Origin: a virus
Length of the DNA: 64,000 nucleotides
Reading direction: 5' to 3' (one strand)
IMG/VR virus record: IMGVR_UViG_3300020475_000546
Coordinates: 1-64,000 of that record
A model generated the notes under the pieces. That model was not told the DNA's origin. It did not search any database and was given only the letters and a program-made list of their open reading frames with translations. The stretch's first letter is position 1. Every line of letters starts with the position of its first letter. The translations under genes and the position numbers were made by a program. Positions 45,332-54,884 of this stretch are shown here, one piece after another.

Positions 45332-47113
45332 TCAAGAGTTTTCATCACTCTTACCTCTTTGCCCGTCTATATTCAATCTTTTCAGTTTAGCATCAGCTAT
45401 CTTCTCGGCTGATGTTTTGTCTGTATCTTTATTGCCTTTAGAAGATGTAGGAGAGCCTTCATTGTGTATTACTCTTTGATTCTTTTTTGTTTGCCCGCCT
45501 CTTGTTTGAGCTACGCCACCTTCTCGTAATGGCTTGATACCAGAACCTCTTGTAGATACCATAGCTGAAGCGTCTGGGATGCTACCATGAACAGGATCGG
45601 TTACATCTCTTTTGAATAGCTCAAACTGCCCCATTTTCTGAACGGGAGTTTGCCCCCCTCCTTGTTGCTCGGCCATCGCAGCCTCTTGTGCAGCTACTTC
45701 TTCTTCATTTGGTTCTGAATAGTCAAACTTGAGATATACATCATCTATATCATCTCTTAACTTAGCGTTGAACCCTGATTGCTTCATCTGCATCATGTTG
45801 CGGATAGCCATTTCATCCCTGCGTAGTTGCATAATCTCATCTTCCTCTTCATGAGGTGTAAGGGTAATCTCCCATTCATCTATACCAAACGCTTCAAGCA
45901 ACGCAGGGAATAGTAGCCTGTTGTAAATTGATTGTGAGAATGATACAGAACGATTGCTAACTACAATCTGCATACCTTCGTTGTTCAAACCACCACCCGA
46001 TACATCATTCATGAATACATTTGAAACACCATAGAACGCAGATATTCTTTGACGAATATCATCTTTGATAGGTATGTATTGTAATTCTTCAAGCGTATCC
46101 ATCATACGGACATACTCTAAACCACCCCTACCTGATTCGGTTTCAACACCAATCGTAGGGATGTAATTGGGATCACGCTCAAGATGCTCTTGGATATTAC
46201 GAGCTGTTCTTTCAACAGTTTCCATATTTGATGATTTGATGACCATAACACCTCTCGGCATCCTTCTCTTTTGATAAGCTGAATAGACATAGTTATCCAT
46301 AGCTATGAGAGTATTTACCTGTCGCCACATCGTAGCTACAGGGCTTCGGCCATACAGTTTAGATGGCGACCACTTGCTAATGTGTATAACTTCACCTTCA
46401 GTATAGACTTGACCCGAACCAACACCTGCGAGATTCATGTAATGAATAGGTACTACGGCCATACCAGTAGTTGGGCAAACCGAATCAGGGTCTGTTGTTC
46501 TATACGCCCTATCAACCAAACTTGTATATTGAGAACCACCTCTAACCCCTCTTTTATCCGAAAGTATTCTCATGAATATAGGGTCAGCTCTTGAAATCTC
46601 TTTGATTCTAAAGAAGGTGGCTGATTTTGTTTGAGGGTCAATGAAATACTCTTTGGTAACTATTAGGTATGCGTCATCTACAATGTTCAAATCCATTTCA
46701 ATTTCTCTTAGAATGTCTATGAATGTTTGACCCATACCATTAACATTGTTGAATATAGCATCTGCATATTCAATTTGTGACCTATCTGCCTTCCTTACTT
46801 CGCCACCTGTTTCAGGATCCATTTCATACTCTTGGTTATATTTCCGGTCTGTATCTACGCTTTTAACAACAAATCTCGGCTTCCAACCCCACCCCTTTCT
46901 GAATGTTTCAACACAAAGATGGTTCAAAATAGACCTGAGAACCATACATTCGTATGAAGCGGCATATAGAGCTGGGATGGTAATTCCTTGAAGTAGGGGT
47001 GGTTCTTGCACACCCGATGTAAATAACGGCATAGATGGAATGGGCGTAGTGTGCCTTTCCATATCCAATCCAACGGCTGAAAATATCTTATCCATTCGCT
47101 TCTTATCAACCAC
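45332..47113 (-). CDS. Portal protein
   Basis: A 593-aa protein. The GTG at 47113 is supported by GAGGTGACGAAGA immediately upstream. The core looks like a HK97-type portal: 'YMNLAGVGSGQVYTEGEVIH' followed by 'SKWSPSKLYGRSPVATMWR' (about 245-265), then the long helices 'KDDIRQRISAFYGVSNVFMN' and 'NRLLFPALLEAFGIDEWEI'. The segment 'SKLYGRSPV' is the common portal 'YG.SPl' motif. The C-terminal 150 residues are disordered and Gln/Gly/Lys-rich, longer than typical. Portal dodecamers form the DNA entry channel. The gene lies two genes after the terminase, as expected. Confidence 0.9.
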   Translation of the reverse strand: MVDKKRMDKIFSAVGLDMERHTTPIPSMPLFTSGVQEPPLLQGITIPALYAASYECMVLRSILNHLCVETFRKGWGWKPRFVVKSVDTDRKYNQEYEMDPETGGEVRKADRSQIEYADAIFNNVNGMGQTFIDILREIEMDLNIVDDAYLIVTKEYFIDPQTKSATFFRIKEISRADPIFMRILSDKRGVRGGSQYTSLVDRAYRTTDPDSVCPTTGMAVVPIHYMNLAGVGSGQVYTEGEVIHISKWSPSKLYGRSPVATMWRQVNTLIAMDNYVYSAYQKRRMPRGVMVIKSSNMETVERTARNIQEHLERDPNYIPTIGVETESGRGGLEYVRMMDTLEELQYIPIKDDIRQRISAFYGVSNVFMNDVSGGGLNNEGMQIVVSNRSVSFSQSIYNRLLFPALLEAFGIDEWEITLTPHEEEDEIMQLRRDEMAIRNMMQMKQSGFNAKLRDDIDDVYLKFDYSEPNEEEVAAQEAAMAEQQGGGQTPVQKMGQFELFKRDVTDPVHGSIPDASAMVSTRGSGIKPLREGGVAQTRGGQTKKNQRVIHNEGSPTSSKGNKDTDKTSAEKIADAKLKRLNIDGQRGKSDENS

Positions 47114-48443
47114 TCTTCGTCACCTCTTCTTTCATCAAGTCAAACTCACTTACTGATAACTTCTTACTCTTCAAAAACTTCACTTGTTTCTTCTTATCCA
47201 ATGAATCATGCACCATCACAGTAAGAGCATTCTTATCGTGTCTGAGAGCCTTCTCTAACATGAATGCTTCGTGATTCTCGGATGTTATGTGCGGTAAAGC
47301 CATATCTAATGCTTTCAAAACACCTTTTTCTCCTTCTATTATTAGGCCACCCGTTGAAGGCTTTACACATTCAACCCCTATTTCTTTGTTCAAAGCATTC
47401 GAATACCAAGGTGCAGTAGGGGCTTTGAAGTTTAGCTCTATGCGGGGATTAGACCTTACATCAAACTTAACCTTTGAACCGCTTTCAATTAACCCTGCTA
47501 AGAATCGGGGTGCATCCTTTAGAATTACATCCCGCCTCTTTATGTCGTAAAATAAACCTCTTCCAACCGACTTACTAACTACGCCAACAGATACAATATC
47601 ATACAAAAATCCATGTGATTTGATTAGTGATGAAATCTCAGCTGGACTTGCACTAACGCCATTAAACTTCAAAGTGTGAGCATTCAAAGCACCCTTGCGA
47701 ATTAGTAAATCTGAACATTGTTGTAGTATGTTTCTTTCACGATTTGAAATACGCTGATCGGCATCAACAACAGATTTCCATATATTGTATGAATCATTTT
47801 TTGCTTCCGATGTATTTGCAGATTCCCACATCTTAACGAATCTTCGAAAAGGTATTCCTAATCTTTCGGAATATCTGTTTAGCCTATCATAATCAACATC
47901 GGTCAATGGTAATTGCTTTACTAAATGTGGAGATACACCGGGAAAAGAGGATATTATGGCTCTTTTTTCTGCAAGAAGCAAAGGGTATAATGCGTCTAAA
48001 GCTTCTAACTCTTGTTTTTGTATCAATAATGAAGCCATTTCAGAACCAGTCATGCCGAAGTTATTCAAAAACCAATTCTTATCAAGAGATAATTGAATGT
48101 CGGTAGGTAGTCCATCCTCAGTCGGTGCAGATACTTTTTCATCAACATCGGCAGACGGAGATGAGCTTTGCGAATTGTTCATCCCTTCAATCTCCGCCCC
48201 TTGTCCTTCTTGAGTCTTAGCCCTCTTAGCCCTGTCAGCATCTGTTTTCTGTGATGATTGCAGATCTTTCGTAGCTTGCTCAACCTTCTCTTGGGCTATT
48301 CTTGTAGCTTCAGAACCTATGCCCGTAGCTAAACCACCTACTGCTGCTAAACCTGCCGCAGCTAATGGGTTCTTCCTAATGTCAAGTGAGTCTGCAAGAG
48401 TTTCAACACCGACCAATGGCTCAATGTATCTTCTCTCACGCAT
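47106..48443 (-). CDS. Unknown 445-aa protein between terminase and portal
   Basis: The frame extends upstream, but the ATG at 48443 has GGGGTGG before it and overlaps the terminase stop by 8 nt, so 445 aa. The first 45 residues include a small hydrophobic, Gly/Ala-rich segment ('AAAGLAAVGGLATGIGS') and could touch a membrane. Residues 45-110 are charged and disordered. Residues 120-400 form a helix-rich, well-ordered domain ('LLIQKQELEALDALYPLLLA', 'RLGIPFRRFVKMWESA') without catalytic motifs. The C-terminus is Lys-rich. I do not recognise it; a minor head, internal or ejected protein would fit its position. Confidence 0.7.
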   Translation of the reverse strand: MRERRYIEPLVGVETLADSLDIRKNPLAAAGLAAVGGLATGIGSEATRIAQEKVEQATKDLQSSQKTDADRAKRAKTQEGQGAEIEGMNNSQSSSPSADVDEKVSAPTEDGLPTDIQLSLDKNWFLNNFGMTGSEMASLLIQKQELEALDALYPLLLAEKRAIISSFPGVSPHLVKQLPLTDVDYDRLNRYSERLGIPFRRFVKMWESANTSEAKNDSYNIWKSVVDADQRISNRERNILQQCSDLLIRKGALNAHTLKFNGVSASPAEISSLIKSHGFLYDIVSVGVVSKSVGRGLFYDIKRRDVILKDAPRFLAGLIESGSKVKFDVRSNPRIELNFKAPTAPWYSNALNKEIGVECVKPSTGGLIIEGEKGVLKALDMALPHITSENHEAFMLEKALRHDKNALTVMVHDSLDKKKQVKFLKSKKLSVSEFDLMKEEVTKSG

Positions 48444-49899
48444 CTTGCCACCCCAACCTTCTTTGCCATGTAGCACCGTCAAGTATAACGATGTTCTCTC
48501 TATATTCCTTAGTGGCTTGAACAGATAAAGCCAACGCAATTACCATATCGTCATGCGCCCCCAAGCTCTCCATTTTACCATTCTCAAGCATGGTGAAGTA
48601 AGATAACTCGGTCAATAAAGCATTCATGTGCCTTCGAGTAGCACCTTCATCTTTGTAAGGGATAATCAGATGCTTCTGCTCAAAGTGTAGTTGTAAAGTA
48701 TGTATCAAAGCTTCCTTTCTCATACGACTCATATTGAACGGTTTGATAGGTAAATCGCTTATTTCTTGAAGAACTTGATTGAAAGCCATAGCAAAGTTGT
48801 TCGTTTCTAACTCTATTATGACAGGATTGAATCGAGCGTTTAATTCTATGATTTTGTCTATCTGCTGATTAAAATCCATATTTTTCTCATGATGAACATG
48901 AACGATGCGTTTGTGTCTATTCTCATCCATACCTATTACTATCATGCAAGTATAGTCAGCTCTCCTGTCTGCGCTGATTGCCGGATCCCAACCTATGTAG
49001 TAATTCAGATGCTCATCTGTATCGGGATAGTAAGACAACGATAGAGAGTCATCCTTCACACGCTCTAGTGTTTCTTCTGGGAATAAGCTAGACTCGCTTG
49101 CTATCGGTTTGCATAGATACTCTCTTGTAAATGCAATAGAAGTCATCTCACCCTTACGAGCATTCAACGCATCAAGATTCCATCTCTCCGGCCATAGTGG
49201 TTCTCCTGTAGCTTCATTGATTGCGGGGTATTCTCTAACGCAATAACCATCCAAGCCCTTTAGCTCAGAATACAAGTCAGTATATGAGAAAGGCGTTCCT
49301 ACAATACACATCTGAGCTGTGTGGTGCAGAACAGGTAGAAGTGCGGTATAGAACCATGTAGCTATGGATTTTAGCTGAGTCTGAGCTTCACTAGATAGAA
49401 TATCGTCAAGCACTACAATATCAGGGTGCGCCCCACGAACCGCTTTACCGATAGACATAGCTCGAATAGATGAACGGTTTGTGAACTTGAATAACTGCTT
49501 AGCCCAACCTCTCTTTGGTTTTAGGTGAGCTAAAGCAGGTGTAGTCACTATAAGCTCATCCATCTTACTCATGTGGTCAATAGACTGGTGCTGACTGTGG
49601 CTGAAGAATAGAACCTCAGTATTGGGATTGTAAGCCATCTTCCATAGCAAGTAGCATCTAAAGAATACAGATTTGCCGTGATCACGACTTGCTATAACAC
49701 ATATCTTACTGTTATTCTCGGCATTCTCATACCATTCTTTGTGAAAGTGTGCAAGCTGGAATCCGCATATATCCTCAAAGAAGTATTGGAAGTCACGCCT
49801 TCCCATCTCAAAATCAACCTTACTGGCTAATCTTTGAACTGCGTCACTCAGTATCCCACCCCGCAGGTAGCAAGCTTGTATCAGCTCTTGGTGCTTCAT
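48436..49899 (-). CDS. terL: Terminase large subunit
   Basis: A 487-aa protein from the ATG at 49899; a GTG at 49917 and an ATG at 49806 are alternatives, and the 5' end overlaps the previous gene by 56 nt. The ATPase half shows a Walker A-like 'VIASRDHGKSVFF' (about 69-79) and Walker B 'DIVVLDDIL' (about 160-168), with the coupling 'CIVGTPFSY' after it. The nuclease half starts 'YYIGWDPAISADRRADYTC' (catalytic D about 305), continues with 'PVIIELETNNFAMAF' and ends with 'GAHDDMVIALAL', the RNaseH-type acidic triad pattern. It pumps DNA into proheads and cuts it. No separate nuclease is needed. Confidence 0.93.
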   Translation of the reverse strand: MKHQELIQACYLRGGILSDAVQRLASKVDFEMGRRDFQYFFEDICGFQLAHFHKEWYENAENNSKICVIASRDHGKSVFFRCYLLWKMAYNPNTEVLFFSHSQHQSIDHMSKMDELIVTTPALAHLKPKRGWAKQLFKFTNRSSIRAMSIGKAVRGAHPDIVVLDDILSSEAQTQLKSIATWFYTALLPVLHHTAQMCIVGTPFSYTDLYSELKGLDGYCVREYPAINEATGEPLWPERWNLDALNARKGEMTSIAFTREYLCKPIASESSLFPEETLERVKDDSLSLSYYPDTDEHLNYYIGWDPAISADRRADYTCMIVIGMDENRHKRIVHVHHEKNMDFNQQIDKIIELNARFNPVIIELETNNFAMAFNQVLQEISDLPIKPFNMSRMRKEALIHTLQLHFEQKHLIIPYKDEGATRRHMNALLTELSYFTMLENGKMESLGAHDDMVIALALSVQATKEYRENIVILDGATWQRRLGWQDA

Positions 49900-50764
49900 C
49901 TCCCTTGTTGAATGCACTTGATGGTAATAGGCTCATATCATCTCCTTGTCTTGCATCAAAACCTGCGTTTTTGAGAGCATCTTCTGGTGAGTCGCCCTTG
50001 ATTAAATCGGGCTGAAGTGAGAATGTGGGTGTATCATCGTGCGTAACTTCGGGTGGTTGTTCCTCAGTTAGGGATGCAAAGCCATCATTGAAGAACGGGT
50101 TTGCGAATGGATCCTTAACGACAGTCCAGCTATCTGCTACTTGATGTGGTTCTGAAGCCCTTTCTAATAATTCATCAGCTACCGTTTCATCTATGTCGGG
50201 ATTTTCCATAAGAATATCCTTAGCCCGTTGAGTCCTTCCTCTTTCTCGTTGAATATGTTCGGGCATAGGCGGTGTAGGCGCACCCTCAGCTCCGCCTCTA
50301 AATCCTGTTCGAGGAATCTCAGCTCTAACGGTTTCTGGTCGGATTTCGCTTGGCTCAACACTCTCACGCTCTCTTGGTGGTGGTGTGGCCGTGACGGAAT
50401 CTACCGACTCAGGCATAGCAGGTGGCGGTGGCCTGTTCATAGCCTCTAACGCTCGATGATGAGCTTCAACGCCAGCTTCTAAACCATCGGGGTGTCTAAT
50501 CAGATTATTGACTATGTATGCGTTTCGAGCCTCTTGTTCCCTTTGCTTCTGCTTTACCTTTCTTGCGAAATTGTCAAAGAAGCCCTTTTCCAAATCCTCA
50601 TCGCTTTCGGGTTTTGGCTTTGGCTTTGGCTTTGGTTTGCCTGTCTTTGGTAATGGCCCACCACGCTTTCTTCTCTCATCCATCTGATTCCAATCATCAG
50701 ACGAAGGTAATCTCCAACCCTTAGCAACATTCCAAGCTTGGTCAAATATATCATCTGTAGGCAA
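49844..50764 (-). CDS. KAW-tagged disordered protein upstream of terminase
   Basis: A 306-aa protein. The start is a TTG at 50764, strongly supported by GGAGGT 8 nt upstream. The N-terminus is 'PTDDIFDQAWNVAKGWRL', the F-D-x-A-W-x-V-x-K tag. It continues with a KP dipeptide stretch ('KPKPKPKPK'), charged helices and a Pro-rich disordered region, then 'DSWTVVKDPFANPFFND', which looks like a second, diverged tag copy. No enzyme motif. It precedes the terminase, with overlap. A packaging or scaffold adaptor is possible; it may carry the tag to localise itself. Confidence 0.65.
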   Translation of the reverse strand: MPTDDIFDQAWNVAKGWRLPSSDDWNQMDERRKRGGPLPKTGKPKPKPKPKPESDEDLEKGFFDNFARKVKQKQREQEARNAYIVNNLIRHPDGLEAGVEAHHRALEAMNRPPPPAMPESVDSVTATPPPRERESVEPSEIRPETVRAEIPRTGFRGGAEGAPTPPMPEHIQRERGRTQRAKDILMENPDIDETVADELLERASEPHQVADSWTVVKDPFANPFFNDGFASLTEEQPPEVTHDDTPTFSLQPDLIKGDSPEDALKNAGFDARQGDDMSLLPSSAFNKGDEAPRADTSLLPAGWDTE

Positions 50765-51875
50765 GTCGAACTACCTCCGTACTTCGCCTGTCCGTTATCT
50801 CCAATCTTGCTTTATGGATTCCATAGTAATGGTTGAGAATATCTTCTGAAGCTTGTATAGCAGATGTATCTCCCGCCATCAGCCTCCTTTGTTGATTCTG
50901 AGCGTTAGCCATATCTTGTCTGCCCTGCCCTCTTTGATATGCGTTATACCCTGCACCTAACACATTTGACATACCACCCGTCAAAAGACCGAGATAAGGG
51001 TTAGTAGCAAAGCCACCCTTTGTATTCGCCCGCTTGTTCGCCTCGGTTAATGCCGTCTGAGAATCCGCTATTGCTGTATTTCCAAATGCTCTTTTCGCTT
51101 CTTCTCCAAGATTATACGGTTGCTGATTCTGAGCAGGTTGCCCCTCAGAAGCGTTTTGTTCGGGCGGTGCTTGATTCACTGGCGTTTCTGTTGTGGAGGC
51201 TTGTGGTGGCGATGCTTGTGGTATGCCTTGCCCTGCTGACCCTAATCCTACATTGGATTGGTTAGCTCGGACTTTGTTGTAAGCACCTACGCCTTGGCCG
51301 ATTAGATTACCTACGCCCGATGCGAATTGACCCATGAAATCGGTAGCACTACCACCTGTGGCTGCTCCTGTTTGAGATTCAACCAATGGATCTTGACCGC
51401 CTTGTATATTGCCCATTGTGTCCTTTGCTTGGTCTGAAGCTAACCCCGGAGCATTCCGCATGAGCTTTGTTTGTGCAGCGTTTTGACCTGCTAACTTACT
51501 ATCCACCTTCTGTTGTTCTAAAGCTGCATTTTGCTGTTCTACAAGACCTGATTGTTTATCTGGACTCATTCCCGTTCTCTCTCTTTGAGCCGCAGCTCGA
51601 TTAGATGCGGTTGGTAGATTACCAGAAGCCATAGCTGAACCTGCATCTCTCACAGCTCCAAGAGTATTCATTACAGAACCGCCTGTTCTAACTCTTTGAT
51701 TATCGGGTGCTTCTGGGTTTTTGCCCAAAGGAAGTGGATTTCTGCTTTGACCACCTGCCGACAAATCCCCTTGCGTTCCTGTAACTCTATCAAGAGCATT
51801 AACGGCCATTTGCCCCAAGCGTTTTTCAAGTTGTTCTTGCTCATAGAGGCGGGCTTTGAGAATCAAATCATTCAT
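50751..51875 (-). CDS. Gln/Asn-rich low-complexity protein, unknown
   Basis: A 374-aa protein whose ATG overlaps the previous gene by 8 nt, with GAAGGTGG upstream. Residues 1-35 are helical ('LILKARLYEQEQLEKRLGQM'). The middle is Gln/Asn/Gly/Ala-rich with repeated 'QNAA..Q' character, including alternating hydrophobic patches that resemble ejected or internal virion proteins ('GSATDFMGQFASGVGNLIGQ', 'GLLTGGMSNVLGAGYNAYQR'). The C-terminus is basic and ends 'STEVVRLAYR'. Similar Gly/Ala helices occur in internal head proteins that form a DNA-ejection conduit. The role is unresolved. Confidence 0.65.
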   Translation of the reverse strand: MNDLILKARLYEQEQLEKRLGQMAVNALDRVTGTQGDLSAGGQSRNPLPLGKNPEAPDNQRVRTGGSVMNTLGAVRDAGSAMASGNLPTASNRAAAQRERTGMSPDKQSGLVEQQNAALEQQKVDSKLAGQNAAQTKLMRNAPGLASDQAKDTMGNIQGGQDPLVESQTGAATGGSATDFMGQFASGVGNLIGQGVGAYNKVRANQSNVGLGSAGQGIPQASPPQASTTETPVNQAPPEQNASEGQPAQNQQPYNLGEEAKRAFGNTAIADSQTALTEANKRANTKGGFATNPYLGLLTGGMSNVLGAGYNAYQRGQGRQDMANAQNQQRRLMAGDTSAIQASEDILNHYYGIHKARLEITDRRSTEVVRLAYR

Positions 51876-53712
51876 GGAATGCCACCTTCACTATTTGCAC
51901 CTGTTCATGCTGAACGCCTATTGTCTTAGCGATGTTTCTCCAATCGCCCTTTGAGAATAATATGCTGATTACATCAGAAGTAGGTCTTTGAATGTGCGCC
52001 CCCATCATGGCTATGTCTGTTGGAGAGTTTATATCAAAAACAGGCACATCATAACTATCCTCTAAAACAGCCTTAGCAATCTCCATTTGCACATTTTCAA
52101 GATATTGCTCTATTTGATTTGCATCGTCAGAACGCAAGATAGTCCTGTTTCCGGCTATACGGCCAAGAATTGTAGCTATCTGATCCATAATACCGCCCCC
52201 GCCTATACCCTGTGCATCTGCACCCGTCAATGGTATATTTGTGTTTATACCGCTTTGGGGATTAAGAGTAGGTATTGGTGATGAAACTAATGGAGGTGGT
52301 GTGTTTGCTTCTGGTCGAGCTATTGGGGCTACAGGGGGTTCGGGGGCTTGGGGTGGCGGTGCGGTATGTACTGTAATCGGTTCGGGTCGTTGTAGTACCT
52401 CAGTCGGTTGTTGTACCGCAGCTTGTGAGGGGTCTAATGCCTCAGCTACATTTGGCGGTGGTGCATCGTCATACCATGTAGGTACTGCTGATGATTGAGT
52501 TACATGATGATTGAGTAGAGCTTCTAAGAATCTATTCTTGATACTACCACTTGTAGGCATACCGTTCTGCTTTCTACTTACATCTTCTACGAATTGTGAA
52601 GCTTCCATCTCATCCATGAAATGATGGTCGGTCAAATAGCCTACTACCTTTGGATTAGCCATTCCTGTATCTTTGTCATAGAATGAATGTCTTTGATTAG
52701 ATACCATATTTTTCAACCATGTGGTTTCTCTATGATCGGGGTGTATAACGGCTGAAGGGTTAGTCTGCGGAGCTTGAGTTACTTCGGGGTCAGTACCCTG
52801 CCTCATCTGCATTTCGTGTTCTATCTCCGCATCGGAGAACGGTTGCTCGCCATCATCTGGGCGTATAACACGGCCATAGGTTGATTCTTGGGCATGGTGA
52901 TGATGCCCAGTCATGTGGAATGCCCTGTTGTCTTGCATCCACATTTCCTTTGCGTGGTTCATGGCTGAAGATCTATCCAACCCCTGAGCAAGAGCTTGTT
53001 GAAAATGCTCACGAACTGCGGTATTCATCTGTAAAGCCTGATTATTGTCATTAAACGAAATCAGATTACGATTGCTAAGATCCTTATGCCCTCGGATATA
53101 CCTATCGTTTCTCTTTGTTTCTTCTCTCCCTGAACTTTGTAGTGCTTCTTCATAGGGTCTTGCCCAACCTTCTTCCCTTTTCGTATTAGAACTCGTTATA
53201 TGAGTAATCAATTGATTATTAGAATTAAAGGGGTTTGCGTTTTTTGTTCCCGGTAGGAGTACCTGCTTAGGTTCGGCAGAAGCACCATGTACCCAAGGCA
53301 CATTAACTTGAACAGAACCAGTCCTATCCGATTGGAACGCCATAGGCATAGGTGGTATTCCCCTACCTGCATTGATTTGATTTTGTTGTTGGATTGCAGT
53401 ATTGATGATAGGTGCGCCCGCTTGTATAGCTAACTTTGCGGCATTCTCAAACTGAGGGTCAGTAGGGCCACTATGCAATACCTCATACACTTCAGATGTA
53501 ATCAAGGCATTACGAATAGCCATGTCTATTGCGTCTATCTCAACCCCCGATAACAAACCTTCTCGAACATTATGATGGTCTAATTGCATTAAATCTTGAA
53601 CCGCAGCTCCCTGACCATTGACAAAGGACTCTATCACTTGGTCGAGGTCATACACTCCCCAACCCTTTTGGATAGTGAAATAATTAGGGTCAAACATCCA
53701 TGAACGGCTCAT
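51868..53712 (-). CDS. Large unknown protein of the packaging region (614 aa)
   Basis: Its ATG overlaps the upstream stop (ATGA). The N-terminal 130 residues are helical ('VQDLMQLDHHNVREGLLSG'). The middle is His-rich ('AFHMTGHHHHAQESTY', 'YLTDHHFMDEMEASQF') with a glutamine/proline-rich linker (430-500). The last 100 residues are a compact helical domain ('QIEQYLENVQMEIAKAVL', 'DVISILFSKGDWRNIAKTIG') that could be a helix-turn-helix-like or portal-contacting domain. No family is recognised. Confidence 0.65.
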   Translation of the reverse strand: MSRSWMFDPNYFTIQKGWGVYDLDQVIESFVNGQGAAVQDLMQLDHHNVREGLLSGVEIDAIDMAIRNALITSEVYEVLHSGPTDPQFENAAKLAIQAGAPIINTAIQQQNQINAGRGIPPMPMAFQSDRTGSVQVNVPWVHGASAEPKQVLLPGTKNANPFNSNNQLITHITSSNTKREEGWARPYEEALQSSGREETKRNDRYIRGHKDLSNRNLISFNDNNQALQMNTAVREHFQQALAQGLDRSSAMNHAKEMWMQDNRAFHMTGHHHHAQESTYGRVIRPDDGEQPFSDAEIEHEMQMRQGTDPEVTQAPQTNPSAVIHPDHRETTWLKNMVSNQRHSFYDKDTGMANPKVVGYLTDHHFMDEMEASQFVEDVSRKQNGMPTSGSIKNRFLEALLNHHVTQSSAVPTWYDDAPPPNVAEALDPSQAAVQQPTEVLQRPEPITVHTAPPPQAPEPPVAPIARPEANTPPPLVSSPIPTLNPQSGINTNIPLTGADAQGIGGGGIMDQIATILGRIAGNRTILRSDDANQIEQYLENVQMEIAKAVLEDSYDVPVFDINSPTDIAMMGAHIQRPTSDVISILFSKGDWRNIAKTIGVQHEQVQIVKVAFHE

Positions 53713-54884
53713 TTCTTGCCCACTACTCCCGCTACTAAGAGGGGAGTAGCATCATGATAGAACATCCAAGGCTTCTCATCGTTTTCTGTTCCGCCTTGAG
53801 GTGCGCTTGCAGTATCTTGACTAGGGGTAGCACCTGCCTTATCTTTTGCTTCGTTTTCGGGTGTCGCCTTCGTCAATTTTTCTAATTTCCTCATCAACGC
53901 CTCAATTTTCTTTTTGAGTCCGATAATTTCTGTTCTGTTTAAGCTACCTAAGCCACCTTTTGATTTTAGCATCTTTAACGGATCTTCCGAACCAAGAGGG
54001 TCGCCAAGCTGTTTGTCCGTGAGCTTATCGGGTTTTCTTGATTCCTCTCTCATAGGCATAGGCATCCTTGTTCCCATATTAGGAGAAGGTGGTAGCTTTG
54101 TTCCCCTGCCCTGTTTCATATCGGGCATTGGACTACCTGCACCCATTCGCCTCTTTGATTGCTGTTGGTTATATTGACCCGGATTGCGGAACTTTAGAGG
54201 CATCTGAGCTTCAGACCCCCTGCTTCTTGGCGGTGGTGCAGCCCCTCTCTTAGGCATCGGCATCTTCTTTTTTGCTTTCTTTTTGGCCTTGCCTTTCTTA
54301 GCAGGTCGCTTGTTAGACCTCTTTTCACGCTTGTTTGATTTCTTCTTAGGCTTTTCATCATCCTCGTCATCTTCATACTTGCGTGACTTGTACTTGTCTT
54401 TCGCAGCTTTGAGTAAATCTTCTGACTTGCCGAAGGCATTAGTAGTGCCTCGCCCATAATTCACATACGGTGTATCGCTTCTAACCGTGCCTCTATGTGC
54501 GCCAGCCGAGAAGGATAATCCTCTTGCACCCAAATCTACCCCCAATCTTGACTCAAGAAGTTTGTTTTCTTCTTCAAATCTCGGAGAACGCTCGATTACA
54601 TCAGACATAACTTCTGGTTTGATTTGTATGTGTTGTAGTCCGGGCATCAATTCCCTCAAAGCTCTTTCACGCCTCTTATCGGGGTCAGCTTGATCCCTGC
54701 TTTCTGTATCCTCAGTCGTGTTGCGAGAGTTATGAGCTAAATCATCATCATCTTCATTGGGGTTGATTTGCAGATCTAAGACCTGTCTTGGATTGAAACC
54801 ACCTGTCATCTCTTGGGTTCGTGGTCGCCATATATTCCCCATATCACGGGGATTAGCTGCTATTTTGACGATTTCATCAGTCAC
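53709..54884 (-). CDS. Lys/Pro-rich basic protein, possible DNA-condensing virion protein
   Basis: A 391-aa protein. The GTG start at 54884 follows GGGGGTTGCATAA. It contains acidic patches (near 'NEDDDDLAHN'), then a strongly basic block (about 165-215, 'KKKSNKREKRSNKRPAKKG', 'KAKKKAKKKMPMPKRG') and further Lys/Met/Pro-rich disorder. A coiled coil ('GLKKKIEALMRKLEKLTK') precedes the C-terminus. The basic block resembles histone-tail or internal DNA-binding proteins. It could help condense or tether DNA during packaging; this is inference from composition. Confidence 0.65.
   Translation of the reverse strand: MTDEIVKIAANPRDMGNIWRPRTQEMTGGFNPRQVLDLQINPNEDDDDLAHNSRNTTEDTESRDQADPDKRRERALRELMPGLQHIQIKPEVMSDVIERSPRFEEENKLLESRLGVDLGARGLSFSAGAHRGTVRSDTPYVNYGRGTTNAFGKSEDLLKAAKDKYKSRKYEDDEDDEKPKKKSNKREKRSNKRPAKKGKAKKKAKKKMPMPKRGAAPPPRSRGSEAQMPLKFRNPGQYNQQQSKRRMGAGSPMPDMKQGRGTKLPPSPNMGTRMPMPMREESRKPDKLTDKQLGDPLGSEDPLKMLKSKGGLGSLNRTEIIGLKKKIEALMRKLEKLTKATPENEAKDKAGATPSQDTASAPQGGTENDEKPWMFYHDATPLLVAGVVGKK

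Noticed and set aside
49806-49917. Terminase start at the GTG (49917) or the ATG at 49806
   Set aside because: The ATG at 49899 keeps a plausible N-terminus. The GTG has no better ribosome binding site, and 49806 would drop a helix that looks real; the choice remains uncertain.
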